This document shows positions 8,849 through 17,121 of a stretch of 64,000 nt of DNA, one piece after another. The stretch spans positions 1 through 64,000 of the forward strand of contig NZ_WOTD01000008.1 of assembly GCF_011516885.1 (NCBI RefSeq), given 5' to 3'. Below the pieces are notes generated by a model that saw nothing but the letters and a program-made list of their open reading frames with translations, ran no database searches and was not told the DNA's origin. Numbering within the stretch: the stretch's first letter is position 1; each line of letters begins with the position of its first letter. The stretch is from Acetobacter lambici. GTDB lineage: Bacteria > Pseudomonadota > Alphaproteobacteria > Acetobacterales > Acetobacteraceae. A program made the translations under genes and the position numbers.

Positions 8849-9508
8849 ATGTCCGCAGCTCAGGGCCCATGTGCTGGCGCCATTACCCTGTACAAAAATG
8901 ACCTGCCCGACCACCTGCGCTTTACTGGCTCTGTTGCCGTGGACACGGAGACAATGGGCCTGAACCCCCACAGGGACCGGCTGTGCCTTGTCCAGCTTTC
9001 TGGCGGGGATGGCACAGCCCATCTGGTCCAGTTGATTCCCTCCTCCCTTGGTGGCACCGGGTATGACTGCCCCAACCTCAAACGTGTGCTGGCAGACCCG
9101 ACGCTGACCAAAATCATGCATTATGCCCGCTTTGACGTTCGTATTTTGCAACACGCGCTGGGTATTACGGTCAGTCCTGTTGTGTGCACCAAAATAGCAG
9201 CCCGACTGGTGCGCACCTTTACGGACCGCCACGGGCTGGCCGCCCTGTGCCGTGATCTGCTGGGCGTGGACCTGAGCAAACAGCAGCAGAGTTCGGACTG
9301 GGGCGCGCCGGAACTCAAACCCGAGCAACTGGCCTATGCCGCGTCGGACGTGCTTTACCTGCATGCCCTGTGGCACAAGCTTTCCGCCCTGCTGGAGCGC
9401 GAAAACAGGCACGATCTGGCACAGGCATGCTATGATTTTCTGCCCACGCGCGCACGGCTGGATATGATGGGCTACGAAGACCCTGATATTTTCTCCCATC
9501 GCGCCTGA
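8849..9508 (+). CDS. rnd: Ribonuclease D-like 3'-5' exonuclease (DEDDy)
   Basis: A 219-residue protein with only the exonuclease domain of RNase D; the HRDC domains of the E. coli enzyme are missing, as in many alphaproteobacterial homologues. ExoI is VDTETMGL (D32, E34), ExoII is NLKRVLADPTLTKIMHYARFD (D about 96) and ExoIII is YAASD (Y about 163, D about 167), so all metal ligands of the DEDDy class are present. The ATG at 8849 has an AGGAG site; the open frame extends upstream without another start signal. The probable role is trimming 3' ends of tRNA or other small RNAs. It opens a plus-strand run into the kdsD-lpt genes (45-base gap). Confidence 0.85.
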   Translation: MSAAQGPCAGAITLYKNDLPDHLRFTGSVAVDTETMGLNPHRDRLCLVQLSGGDGTAHLVQLIPSSLGGTGYDCPNLKRVLADPTLTKIMHYARFDVRILQHALGITVSPVVCTKIAARLVRTFTDRHGLAALCRDLLGVDLSKQQQSSDWGAPELKPEQLAYAASDVLYLHALWHKLSALLERENRHDLAQACYDFLPTRARLDMMGYEDPDIFSHRA

Positions 9509-9553
9509 GCAAGGCACATCTGACACTTTCTGACCATCGGACCGACCTCACGC

Positions 9554-10558
9554 ATGACCAGTCCCGCCCTCACCGCTTCGACCACCCCCGGCATGGACGC
9601 AGCCGCCACAGTGCGTGTTGAACAAAGCGGGCTGGAAGCTCTGGCCCACGCGTTGGAGGACCCGGCCGGACTGGGCGGTGCGTTTGCGCAGGCCGTGACT
9701 GTTCTGCTTGGCATTTCTGGTCGGGTGGTGGTCACGGGTATTGGCAAGTCCGGTCATGTTGCGCGCAAGATACAGGCCACGCTGGCGTCCACCGGCACAC
9801 CCTCGCTCTACGTGCATCCTGCCGAGGCCTCACACGGGGATCTGGGCATGGTGCAGCCCGGTGATGCCATTCTGGCTTTTTCCAACTCGGGTGAGACCAC
9901 GGAACTGGCTGATATTGCGGCCCATACCCTGCGCACCGGCCAGCCCCTGCTGGCCGTAACCAGCAGGGCCACCTCCACCCTGGCGACCACGGCAACACTG
10001 GCCCTGACCCTACCTACCATGCCAGAGGCCTGCCCCATGGGGCTGGCCCCTACCACCAGCACACTCATGCAACTGGCTTTTGGTGATGCGCTGGCCGTGG
10101 CCCTGTTGCGCCACAGGGGCTTTACCGCTTCCGACTTTAGCACTTTTCATCCCGGTGGCAGGCTTGGCGCGCGCCTGCGCACGGTGCGTGAGGTCATGCA
10201 CAAGGGCAACGCCATGCCCCTGACCACCCCCGACACACCCATGCGTGAGGTCATTATGGAAATGACGCACAAGGCGCTAGGCTGCGTTGGCATTGTGGGG
10301 CAGAATGGGGAACTGGCAGGGCTGATCACGGATGGCGACCTGCGCCGCGCGCTGGACCAAGACCTTACAACCACACTGGCAAAAAATGTCATGAACCCAA
10401 GGCCGCTCACCATAAACCCGGACGCTCTTGCCTCCGAGGCGTTGCAGGTCATGAACGCGCGCAAGCAGCCCGTTACAGCTCTTTTTGTCCTTGATTCCGC
10501 AGGTCTGCCCGTGGGCGTTGTGCACCTGCATGATCTGGTCCGAGCAGGCGTTGGATGA
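9554..10558 (+). CDS. kdsD: Arabinose-5-phosphate isomerase (KdsD/KpsF/GutQ family)
   Basis: The 334-residue enzyme interconverts ribulose-5-phosphate and arabinose-5-phosphate, the first step toward Kdo of the LPS core. A SIS domain (about 45-185) contains VVTGIGKSGHVARK and the AFSNSGET phosphosugar loop. It is followed by two CBS domains (about 213-270 and 280-332). The stop overlaps the lptC start (ATGA), so isomerase and LPS-export genes are translationally coupled, a conserved arrangement with lptC-lptA-lptB. Confidence 0.93.
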   Translation: MTSPALTASTTPGMDAAATVRVEQSGLEALAHALEDPAGLGGAFAQAVTVLLGISGRVVVTGIGKSGHVARKIQATLASTGTPSLYVHPAEASHGDLGMVQPGDAILAFSNSGETTELADIAAHTLRTGQPLLAVTSRATSTLATTATLALTLPTMPEACPMGLAPTTSTLMQLAFGDALAVALLRHRGFTASDFSTFHPGGRLGARLRTVREVMHKGNAMPLTTPDTPMREVIMEMTHKALGCVGIVGQNGELAGLITDGDLRRALDQDLTTTLAKNVMNPRPLTINPDALASEALQVMNARKQPVTALFVLDSAGLPVGVVHLHDLVRAGVG

Positions 10559-11292
10559 CAGACACCCCCGATAAACGCCCCCAGCGCGAGGACTACGCCC
10601 GCTCCGGGGCGGACATCAAACAGCAGCGCGAACGCCTTGCGGCCTCGTCCGTCAGGCGCAAAGTGCCCGATGCCGCCAATCTGGCACGCAGGCGTACCAT
10701 GCTGCGCTGGGCCAAATGGCTGCTGCCCTCAACAGCCCTGCTGCTTTTGTCCGCCATTGCCATCTGGCCGGAAGTGGAACACCTGATCAGTGCCAACCAG
10801 ACCACCATGCGCGAGTTAAGCAAGGTCAAAATAGAAAGCGGCAATCTGGTCGGGGCAACCTACCGTGGGGTAGATGAACACAACCGTCCGTTCACCATTA
10901 CAGCGGATACGGTGCACCAGGCCACAGGCAACAGGCTGGACCTGACCGACCCCATGGCTGATATTCTGACACAGGCCGGAGACTGGCTTATGGTCCGATC
11001 GGAAAAAGGCGTTTACATGCAACACGCACAGATTCTTGACCTGACCGGAGAAGTAACCCTGTACCGCGATGATGGCCTGATGATGCACACCCCCGTTGCC
11101 GATATTGACATCAAGGGCGGTATTATCACCTCCGATTCATGGGTGCGGGTGGAAGGGCCATTTGGCTCACTGGACGCGCAGGGCTTCCTGCTGAGCCAGC
11201 ATGACGGTCTTGCCCAGTTCCGCGGCCCCGGCCGCCTGATCCTTAATGACGACGCCCAGAATGATGCCAGCACTGGCAAAAAGGCATCCTGA
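10555..11292 (+). CDS. lptC: LPS export protein LptC
   Basis: A 245-residue bitopic protein. A basic cytoplasmic tail of about 55 residues is followed by one membrane helix (WLLPSTALLLLSAIAIWP) and a periplasmic beta-jellyroll domain. LptC links the LptB2FG transporter to LptA. The periplasmic part shows the repeated short strands of the family (YRGVDEHNRPFTITAD, then GVYMQHAQILDLTGEVTLYRDDGLMMHT). It starts within the kdsD stop and is followed after three bases by lptA. Confidence 0.9.
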   Translation: MTDTPDKRPQREDYARSGADIKQQRERLAASSVRRKVPDAANLARRRTMLRWAKWLLPSTALLLLSAIAIWPEVEHLISANQTTMRELSKVKIESGNLVGATYRGVDEHNRPFTITADTVHQATGNRLDLTDPMADILTQAGDWLMVRSEKGVYMQHAQILDLTGEVTLYRDDGLMMHTPVADIDIKGGIITSDSWVRVEGPFGSLDAQGFLLSQHDGLAQFRGPGRLILNDDAQNDASTGKKAS

Positions 11293-11295
11293 AGC

Positions 11296-12384
11296 ATGAC
11301 CACAAGAACACTGCCCTGCACATACGCCACCCTGCGCTCCTTTGCCCGCCGCCTGTCCCTGCTGGCCTGCCTGCCTGCCGCCAGTATGCTCTGCCACGCC
11401 AGCGCACACGCACAGGCGATCGACCTGTCCCATGGCGGGCAGATTGCGGTAACCGCTCTGGGCGGATTTGACTGGGACCAGAACCTGAAAAAAGTGGTCG
11501 CCTACGATCAGGCCAAGGCCGTGCGGAACAACGCCACGGTGACCGCCGATAAACTTATTGCCTACTACCGCAAAAAACTACCCGCAGGCACCACGGCCAC
11601 CCCACAGCCCGAACAGACAAACCCGGCCCCTGCCGTCCAGCCCGACCATCCGACCCCCGACCCGGCGCCCTCAGCACCGGCAACCGCACCGGGCGGCACA
11701 GCCAGTGCGCCCAGCACCACAGCCGAGACCAAGGGCACGGATGACCAGGATTCCGGCGCAAACGAAATTTACCGGCTCGAAGCCATAGGCCACGTCCACA
11801 TCTTTACCGATACCGATCAGGCATGGGGGGACAAGGCGGTCTATGATATGGACAAGGCCGTGCTGGTCATGACCGGCAAAAACCTCCGGCTGACAACTCC
11901 GCAGGACGTGCTGACCGCGCGCGATTCCATGGAATATTACTCGCAGCAGCATATTTCCATCGGGCGGGGAGATGCGACCGTTACAACCGATGACCACAGG
12001 CAGATTCGCGCTGATGTGCTGGTCGGCTACAGCACCCCGGATGCCCCGGCCAAACCGGCCACAACCAGCCAGAACAAAACCGACAACTCGGACACCCCCC
12101 TTGCCTCCCGCTCGAACAAGCTGGAAAAGGTCAATGCGTTCGGTCACGTCTGGGTCCGGACCCAGACCGAAATTGTAACGGGTGAGCGCGGCGTGTATGT
12201 GCCAGATACGGGTATTGCCCGCATTGTTGGCAATGTTCACATTACACGTGGGCCAAACCAGATTCAGGGGGCTGCGGCCATTATTAACATGCACACGGGT
12301 ATTGCCACCATGACAGAACGTCCGGGCAGCCGGGTAAGCGGGCTGGTTGTTCCCAATAATGGCGATACATCGGACAGGAAGTAA
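11296..12384 (+). CDS. lptA: LPS transport periplasmic protein LptA (OstA-like), with Pro/Thr-rich insert
   Basis: A 362-residue exported protein. After a signal peptide (to about residue 38, SAHAQA), OstA-type jellyroll sequence starts (VTALGGFDWDQNLKKVVAYDQAKAVRNN). An insert of about 50 residues, rich in Pro, Ala and Thr (roughly residues 97-150), interrupts the domain before it resumes with YRLEAIGHVHIFTDTDQAWGD. LptA oligomers form the LPS bridge across the periplasm. Family members are usually 180-250 residues, so the insert and a further low-complexity stretch near residue 255 explain the excess. It lies between lptC and lptB. Confidence 0.88.
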   Translation: MTTRTLPCTYATLRSFARRLSLLACLPAASMLCHASAHAQAIDLSHGGQIAVTALGGFDWDQNLKKVVAYDQAKAVRNNATVTADKLIAYYRKKLPAGTTATPQPEQTNPAPAVQPDHPTPDPAPSAPATAPGGTASAPSTTAETKGTDDQDSGANEIYRLEAIGHVHIFTDTDQAWGDKAVYDMDKAVLVMTGKNLRLTTPQDVLTARDSMEYYSQQHISIGRGDATVTTDDHRQIRADVLVGYSTPDAPAKPATTSQNKTDNSDTPLASRSNKLEKVNAFGHVWVRTQTEIVTGERGVYVPDTGIARIVGNVHITRGPNQIQGAAAIINMHTGIATMTERPGSRVSGLVVPNNGDTSDRK

Positions 12385-12386
12385 CA

Positions 12387-13208
12387 ATGAACCGGGAAGT
12401 AAGCTGGACGTCCGAGGAAACTGTGCGCGAAGAAGTTATTGGTCTTGGCCCAGAACCCATTGACCTGAACGCCCCTCACAAGCCGGGGCACGGGCTGATC
12501 GCCCATAATATTGGCAAAAGTTATAAAAAACGTCAGGTGGTCAAGGATGTCTCGATCGAGGTGCATCGGGGCGAGGCCGTCGGGCTTTTGGGGCCAAACG
12601 GCGCTGGCAAGACCACCAGCTTTTACATGATTGTAGGGCTGGTCCAGCCCGATACCGGCACAATCACGCTGGATGGGGCTAACATTACCCAACTGCCCAT
12701 GTACCGGCGCGCACGGCTGGGTATTGGCTACCTGCCGCAGGAAGCCAGCATTTTTCGTGGCCTGAATGTGGAGCAGAACATTATGGCCGCACTGGAGGTG
12801 GTCGAACCCGACCCCGACCAGCGGCAGGTCATGCTGGATGGGCTCCTGAACGAATTTGGCATTACCCGCCTGCGCCACTCCCCCTCTCTCGCCCTTTCCG
12901 GTGGGGAACGCAGGCGGCTGGAAATTGCACGCGCACTGGCCAGCCAGCCGCACTACATTCTGCTCGATGAACCACTGGCCGGGATTGACCCCATTGCCGT
13001 GGGCGAAATCCGCGACCTTGTCTCCCATCTCAAGGACCGTGGGATCGGGGTGCTGATTACCGACCACAATGTGCGTGAGACGCTGGAAGTTATTGACCGC
13101 GCCTACATCATGCATAGCGGGCAGGTGCTGATGCAGGGCGTGCCTGAAGAAATTGTCGCGCATGAGGACGTACGGCGTGTTTATCTGGGCGACAGTTTCT
13201 CGCTCTAA
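12387..13208 (+). CDS. lptB: LPS export ABC transporter ATPase LptB
   Basis: The 273-residue cytoplasmic ATPase powers LPS extraction by LptFG. Walker A is GPNGAGKTTS, the Q-loop region is LPQEASIF, the signature is LSGGERRRLEIARAL, Walker B is YILLDEPLAGID and the switch histidine is in ITDHNVRET. An extension of about 30 acidic residues precedes the domain. It closes the kdsD-lptCAB run. In many proteobacteria rpoN and hpf follow lptB; here two minus-strand genes intervene, hpf appears at 14804, and rpoN is absent from the window. Confidence 0.95.
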   Translation: MNREVSWTSEETVREEVIGLGPEPIDLNAPHKPGHGLIAHNIGKSYKKRQVVKDVSIEVHRGEAVGLLGPNGAGKTTSFYMIVGLVQPDTGTITLDGANITQLPMYRRARLGIGYLPQEASIFRGLNVEQNIMAALEVVEPDPDQRQVMLDGLLNEFGITRLRHSPSLALSGGERRRLEIARALASQPHYILLDEPLAGIDPIAVGEIRDLVSHLKDRGIGVLITDHNVRETLEVIDRAYIMHSGQVLMQGVPEEIVAHEDVRRVYLGDSFSL

Positions 13209-13307
13209 CCCATGCCCCGATCGGCATCGTTCTGATGCAGACAACCGGAACCGGCCTGTCTGGCCCCCATAGTCCATGCGGATGCCACAGCGGCGGAATC
13301 CGGTTTT

Positions 13308-14162
13308 TCAGGCCTGTTTGCTACGCGTGTCCAGTAGGTTGGAAGGCCCTTCCTCCAGCACGCATGCTGTGTCCCCCACACTGATCAGCCCACCTTTTTC
13401 CACCACTGCATTCTGCGCGAACATGACCCCATCCCGTGTTCGCCTGAAACCGGCCAGTGTAGCCAGCGGCTCCCCCACAGCAGGGACCTGCGCCGTATTC
13501 TGGTCGATGGATGTGACCACGCAGCGCGAGCACGGGGCAAGCACACGCACCACAACCCCACCTCCAATAGACAGACGCCGCCACCCATCCTCAGCCCATG
13601 GCTGTTGGCCAGCAAGCACAATATTGGCCCTGAAGCGCGCCATGGGCACGCCCTGCCCCGCAGGCATGCGCGCGTTCAGGTCCTCCAAAGACGCAGTATT
13701 GGCCAGCAATAGCGGGTACCCATCCGCAAACGAGACAGGCCGCGCCTCCGCCCCCAACTGGCGGATGCGTGCCAGCTCTGGCCGATGCATCCATACCAGA
13801 CGGCAAGGCTGCCCCAGTGCCTGCTCCAGCCATGCAGCAGCCGTCTCCCCCGCGTCCCGCGCCTGAACCTGATCTTTCCAGACCGTCACCAAAGCCATGG
13901 GGCTTTCCTGATCGGGAAAACGCACCGGGCAGGGGCGCATGCGCGCACGGGTGAGTGTCAGCCCCTCTGCTGTGGGAATGGGGGTGACCAGCGCCATGGC
14001 GCGGCAGGTACGCTGGGTTATAAATCGGCCATCGGGGTCCACCACCATCCACCGGCGGTCCCCCTCCAGCCCCCATGGGCTGACCATGGCCGTGGGGGGA
14101 GAGAGCCCATGCAACCCCTTGACCGGGTATATATGCAGGCTGGCAACGCGCAGTTCGCTCAT
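13308..14162 (-). CDS. MOSC domain protein (YcbX-like)
   Basis: A 284-residue protein with the MOSC N-terminal beta-barrel (VASLHIYPVKGLHGLSPPTA, then GDRRWMVVDPDGRFITQR) and a C-terminal MOSC domain. The domain contains the conserved cysteine in VLAPCSRCVVTSID, thought to receive sulfur or handle molybdenum cofactor. Members such as YcbX and mARC-like proteins reduce N-hydroxylated compounds. No partner reductase is adjacent. Convergent to lptB with a 99-base gap without a clear terminator; the small membrane-protein gene lies just upstream on the same strand. Confidence 0.8.
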   Translation of the reverse strand: MSELRVASLHIYPVKGLHGLSPPTAMVSPWGLEGDRRWMVVDPDGRFITQRTCRAMALVTPIPTAEGLTLTRARMRPCPVRFPDQESPMALVTVWKDQVQARDAGETAAAWLEQALGQPCRLVWMHRPELARIRQLGAEARPVSFADGYPLLLANTASLEDLNARMPAGQGVPMARFRANIVLAGQQPWAEDGWRRLSIGGGVVVRVLAPCSRCVVTSIDQNTAQVPAVGEPLATLAGFRRTRDGVMFAQNAVVEKGGLISVGDTACVLEEGPSNLLDTRSKQA

Positions 14163-14183
14163 ACCTTACCTCCGCTGAGCAGC

Positions 14184-14486
14184 TTAGGGGCGGTGCTCCA
14201 CGGAGCCGGGCAGAACTGGCGGCGCGGTTACTGCCAGCGGAGGGGCTGGCTGCATGGCAATGGGGGGCGAAGGGGGGGCTGGCGGTATGGGGGCTGCCAC
14301 AACTGCCACGGGAATATCCACCCGTTCCATAATCGGGCGTATTTTCTGGTGTGCTACGTGCCACATAAAGCCGCCATACAGCGCCACAAGAGCGGCAAGG
14401 CAGCCCAGTTTGATCTGCCAGCCCCAGCCACGCGGCATTTTGGGCATATGCTCAGGTGGGGCGGAACGTAAAAGCATGGCGGGCAA
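14184..14486 (-). CDS. Small single-pass membrane protein, proline-rich tail, unknown function
   Basis: A 100-residue product: a short cytoplasmic start with basic residues, one membrane helix (about residues 26-46, LGCLAALVALYGGFMWHVAH) and a periplasmic tail that is mostly Pro, Ala and Val. The start is uncertain between the ATG at 14486 and the ATG at 14447; neither has a strong ribosome-binding site. I recognise no family. The gene ends 21 bases before the MOSC gene on the same strand, so co-transcription is likely. Confidence 0.5.
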   Translation of the reverse strand: MPAMLLRSAPPEHMPKMPRGWGWQIKLGCLAALVALYGGFMWHVAHQKIRPIMERVDIPVAVVAAPIPPAPPSPPIAMQPAPPLAVTAPPVLPGSVEHRP

Positions 14487-14709
14487 GTATCCGGATTATA
14501 ACGTGTAAGACCTGTTCCCTCCCTGTGTAGGCATAGGGTGGGGCTGGCGACAAGCCTGCCATGCGCCTTTATATTCCGCGCCAACAGGCCAAGCATGCAA
14601 CCACCGGATAAAGCTCTGCATTATATCTGTAACAAAGGCATGGACATAAACACCCCGCCCATGCCCAAATGCAGGATGAAGCATTGCAGACCCTGCCTGC
14701 ATTGTAACA

Positions 14710-14727
14710 CTGGCAAGTCCACTGCCC
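14710..14727 (+). promoter_or_regulatory. Sigma-54-like -24/-12 element upstream of hpf
   Basis: The sequence CTGGCAAGTCCACTGCCC places GG (14712-14713) and GC (14724-14725) with exactly ten bases between them, as in the sigma-54 consensus TGGCAC-N5-TTGC. Transcription would start near 14736, leaving a leader of about 67 bases before hpf. One match of this length can arise by chance, and rpoN is not in the window. Confidence 0.3.
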
Positions 14728-14803
14728 TGCGGTGCCGCCTGAACGGACACCGCGCCGGTAGGGGGTGGTGGGCCTGCCTGCCAGTCGCAAGGAACGATGT
14801 CCT

Positions 14804-15415
14804 ATGCATATTCAGGTTTCCGGTAAACAGATTGATCTTTCCGACGCCTTGAAACATCGGGTCAACACCCATCTGGGCAATCTTGCGGAACGATACTTTG
14901 ATACAGGACTACAGGCGCAGGTGACCTTCGGCAAAGCCCGCTCCTTTTTTACGTGTGACATCAACGTCAAGGCCGGTCGCGGCCTGATCCTGCGCGGAGA
15001 AGGCGAGGCCGCAGACGCCAATGCCGCCTTTGATGACGCAGCCGAACACATTGCCAAGCGCCTGCGCCGTTACCACAAGCGCGTAACCTCCCACGCCCGC
15101 TCCACCACCCGGCAGGAACTGCCCGAGCGCGCACGCTCCTACGTGTTGCAGCCTGTGGAAGAACACGAACAGGACGACACCACCTCCACCACCCCGGTCA
15201 CGGAGGAGGAAACATTTGCGACCATTATTGCCGAGCAGCCTGCGGACATTCCCGTTCTGTCCGTAGGGGAGGCCGTTATGCGGCTCGACCTTGCCGGGCA
15301 GAACTTTCTGCTTTTCCGCAATACGGCCAGCCGCCACATCAGTCTGGTTTACAGGCGCGATGACGGGAACATTGGCTGGCTGGACACAGCACCGCTGGAG
15401 GCCTCTGCTGCTTGA
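14804..15415 (+). CDS. hpf: Ribosome hibernation promoting factor, long form
   Basis: A 203-residue long-type HPF that dimerises 70S ribosomes into inactive 100S particles in starvation. The N-terminal S30AE domain (MHIQVSGKQIDLSDALKHRV, residues 1-100) is followed by a charged linker. The C-terminal dimerisation domain (SVGEAVMRLDLAGQNFLLFRN, then SLVYRRDDGNIGWLD) follows. The ATG at 14804 has an AAGGAA site; the upstream open frame from 14765 is not needed. A strong terminator follows. The usual neighbours rpoN and ptsN are absent. Confidence 0.93.
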   Translation: MHIQVSGKQIDLSDALKHRVNTHLGNLAERYFDTGLQAQVTFGKARSFFTCDINVKAGRGLILRGEGEAADANAAFDDAAEHIAKRLRRYHKRVTSHARSTTRQELPERARSYVLQPVEEHEQDDTTSTTPVTEEETFATIIAEQPADIPVLSVGEAVMRLDLAGQNFLLFRNTASRHISLVYRRDDGNIGWLDTAPLEASAA

Positions 15416-15452
15416 GCAACCACACCCCACCGGGTATTCCTCTACCCTCAAC

Positions 15453-15486
15453 AAAAAAGGACCGGCGCAAACCGGTCCTTTTTTTA
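15453..15486 (+). terminator. Intrinsic terminator after hpf
   Basis: The stem AAGGACCGG / CCGGTCCTT with loop CGCAAA is followed by seven or more T. A run of A on the other side means it can also serve the convergent DUF1150/hsp20 transcript. Confidence 0.9.
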
Positions 15487-15506
15487 TGCTCTGTAAAAAT
15501 TACAGA

Positions 15507-15773
15507 TTACTGGAGAGAGGCCGGAACCATGTCGTTCTGCACAATGGCGCCCCATGCGGTTTCCATGTCATCCACCACGGCCAGTAACGAACCGTCTGCT
15601 GCGTAAATAGCGCAGCCTTCCTCTCCATCCTCCAAGGTGGCCGGGCGCGTATAGGCAACCTTGCTCAGCCCAAGGGAACGGAACTGCATATCGGAAAGTT
15701 GCCGCACATCCGCCACATGTTCGGCCTGTGGCAGACCAGCTGGCATGTAACCACCCTGCATGCTGCTTTTCAT
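15507..15773 (-). CDS. DUF1150 family small protein
   Basis: An 88-residue soluble protein matching the DUF1150 pattern: a variable start, then LGLSKVAYTRPATLEDGEEGCAIYAADGSLLAVVDDMETAWGAIVQNDM. This family typically lies beside small heat-shock protein genes in alphaproteobacteria, as here, 19 bases downstream of hsp20. The molecular function is not known. The shared transcript suggests heat-shock control. Confidence 0.85.
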   Translation of the reverse strand: MKSSMQGGYMPAGLPQAEHVADVRQLSDMQFRSLGLSKVAYTRPATLEDGEEGCAIYAADGSLLAVVDDMETAWGAIVQNDMVPASLQ

Positions 15774-15792
15774 TGCGTCCTCCTTCCGGGTT

Positions 15793-16293
15793 TTAACTAC
15801 CGTCTACATCCATGACCGGATGCAGCATACGTGGCGTGGGCCGGGGCTTAACGCCTGAACCAGCAGCGCCCTGCCCTTTTTGCCCACCCTGCATGATCTC
15901 GATCTGCTTGACCCTCACCTCCGGCTGCGGGCGGAAAAGATCAATATGCAACAACCCGTTATCCAACCATGCACCGCCAATTTCTATTCCTTCGGCCAGC
16001 ACAAAAGCCTTCTGGAACTGGCGGGAGGCAATACCGCGATGCAGATAAACGCGCTCTTCTCCCTCTTCCACCTGCCGACCACGGATCACAAGCTGGTTGT
16101 CCTCTTGTGTGATCTGGAGATCTTCCATCCTAAAACCGGCAACCGCAAGAGTAATACGCAGGCCGTTGGGGGCTATCTGCTCTATGTTGTAAGGGGGGTA
16201 GCCATCACCCGAACCCTTGCTGGCACGTTCCAACATCTGTTCCAGATGATCAAAACCCAAAAACATGGGCGAGCCAAAAAGCCTGCCTGACAT
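15793..16293 (-). CDS. hspA: Small heat-shock protein, Hsp20 (IbpA-like)
   Basis: A 166-residue ATP-independent holdase. The opening RLFGSPMFLGFDHLEQMLER and the alpha-crystallin domain (about 35-130: YPPYNIEQIAPNGLRITLAVAGF, then GRQVEEGEERVYLHRGIASRQFQKAFVL) match alphaproteobacterial IbpA proteins. The C-terminus carries an extra Gly/Pro-rich tail after the domain. The ATG at 16293 has an AGGAGGAGG ribosome-binding site, chosen over an upstream in-frame start. That site lies inside a predicted temperature-sensitive hairpin, and an RpoH-like promoter lies about 70 bases upstream. Confidence 0.93.
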   Translation of the reverse strand: MSGRLFGSPMFLGFDHLEQMLERASKGSGDGYPPYNIEQIAPNGLRITLAVAGFRMEDLQITQEDNQLVIRGRQVEEGEERVYLHRGIASRQFQKAFVLAEGIEIGGAWLDNGLLHIDLFRPQPEVRVKQIEIMQGGQKGQGAAGSGVKPRPTPRMLHPVMDVDGS

Positions 16294-16295
16294 TG

Positions 16296-16354
16296 TACAA
16301 GCCTCCTCCTTTCTGAGCGAGACGTATAAAACCGGACCCGCCTTGGCATCCGGT
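16296..16354 (-). promoter_or_regulatory. Candidate ROSE-type RNA thermometer in hsp20 5' UTR
   Basis: The leader can form two hairpins. The first is a stable stem pairing ACCGGA with UCCGGU (16331-16354). In the second (16296-16328) UCGCU (16316-16320) faces the AGGA of the ribosome-binding site (16304-16307), with an unpaired or G-G position. A stem of seven pairs and one mismatch extends below it. A UYGCU motif opposite the Shine-Dalgarno is the hallmark of ROSE elements, which open on heating and sit before small heat-shock genes in alphaproteobacteria. The fold was done by hand. Confidence 0.65.
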
Positions 16355-16363
16355 CCCTCCACG

Positions 16364-16391
16364 ATATGGGATAGAGGCGGACACACGCAAC
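16364..16391 (-). promoter_or_regulatory. RpoH (sigma-32)-like promoter of hsp20
   Basis: On the minus strand GTTG is followed after 17 bases by CCCATAT, close to the alphaproteobacterial sigma-32 pattern CTTG-N17-CYTAT-T. The predicted start near 16357 leaves a leader of about 63 bases that contains exactly the two hairpins of the candidate thermometer. Confidence 0.55.
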
Positions 16392-16542
16392 CCTGTGTCC
16401 CGCGTCATTATGGTCTGATGGCCCAACACTGTGGTTTGCGCGCCATATTGTGGCGGCAAAGTGACAGATTTTTTGCGCCAGAACAGCTTTTAATGCCGTT
16501 TTATACTGGCATCCGCCACAACACGACGCTAAATCGGGCTGT

Positions 16543-17103
16543 ATGACAAACGCAGCCCTGACAGACGCCGCATTTTCCGCTGCCTCGGATAAAGCGGCCC
16601 CTCTTACCATCCTGACGCCGCCCCACCCCGTGCTGCGCCAGAAAGCAAGACTGGTCAAACCTGAAGATATGGCAGAAATCCAAAAGATTCTGCCCGGCAT
16701 GTTTGCCGCCATGTATCAGGCCCCCGGCATTGGGCTGGCTGCCCCGCAGGTTGGCCTGAGCCAACGCTTTGTTCTGATCGATCTGGGCGAAAAAGAAAAC
16801 CGCGAGCCCATGATCCTGATCAACCCCGAAATTGTGGCCGAAACGGAAGAAATGTCCACGCGGGAGGAAGGCTGCCTTTCCCTGCCCAGCCAGTATGCCG
16901 AAGTGGTCCGCCCCGAAAAAGTGCGCGTGCGCTGGCACACCATCAATGGGGACAAGCAGGAGCGCGATGTGGATGGCCTGCTGGCCACCTGCATACAGCA
17001 TGAGCTTGACCATCTGGATGGTGTTCTGTTCGTGGACCACCTTTCCGCCCTGCGCCGCAACATGATCCTGCGCCGTCTGGCCAAGGACCTGAAGCGCAAC
17101 TAA
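16543..17103 (+). CDS. def: Peptide deformylase
   Basis: The 186-residue metalloenzyme removes the formyl group from nascent proteins. Motif 1 is GIGLAAPQVG (about residue 59), motif 2 is EEGCLSLP with the metal-binding cysteine (about 110), and motif 3 is QHELDHLDG with the HExxH-type pair (H about 151, H about 155). All are intact. It is followed at once by fmt, which adds the same formyl group to initiator tRNA; def-fmt-truA form one operon. Confidence 0.95.
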   Translation: MTNAALTDAAFSAASDKAAPLTILTPPHPVLRQKARLVKPEDMAEIQKILPGMFAAMYQAPGIGLAAPQVGLSQRFVLIDLGEKENREPMILINPEIVAETEEMSTREEGCLSLPSQYAEVVRPEKVRVRWHTINGDKQERDVDGLLATCIQHELDHLDGVLFVDHLSALRRNMILRRLAKDLKRN

Positions 17104-17121
17104 GTGGAAAACCCCCGCCCG

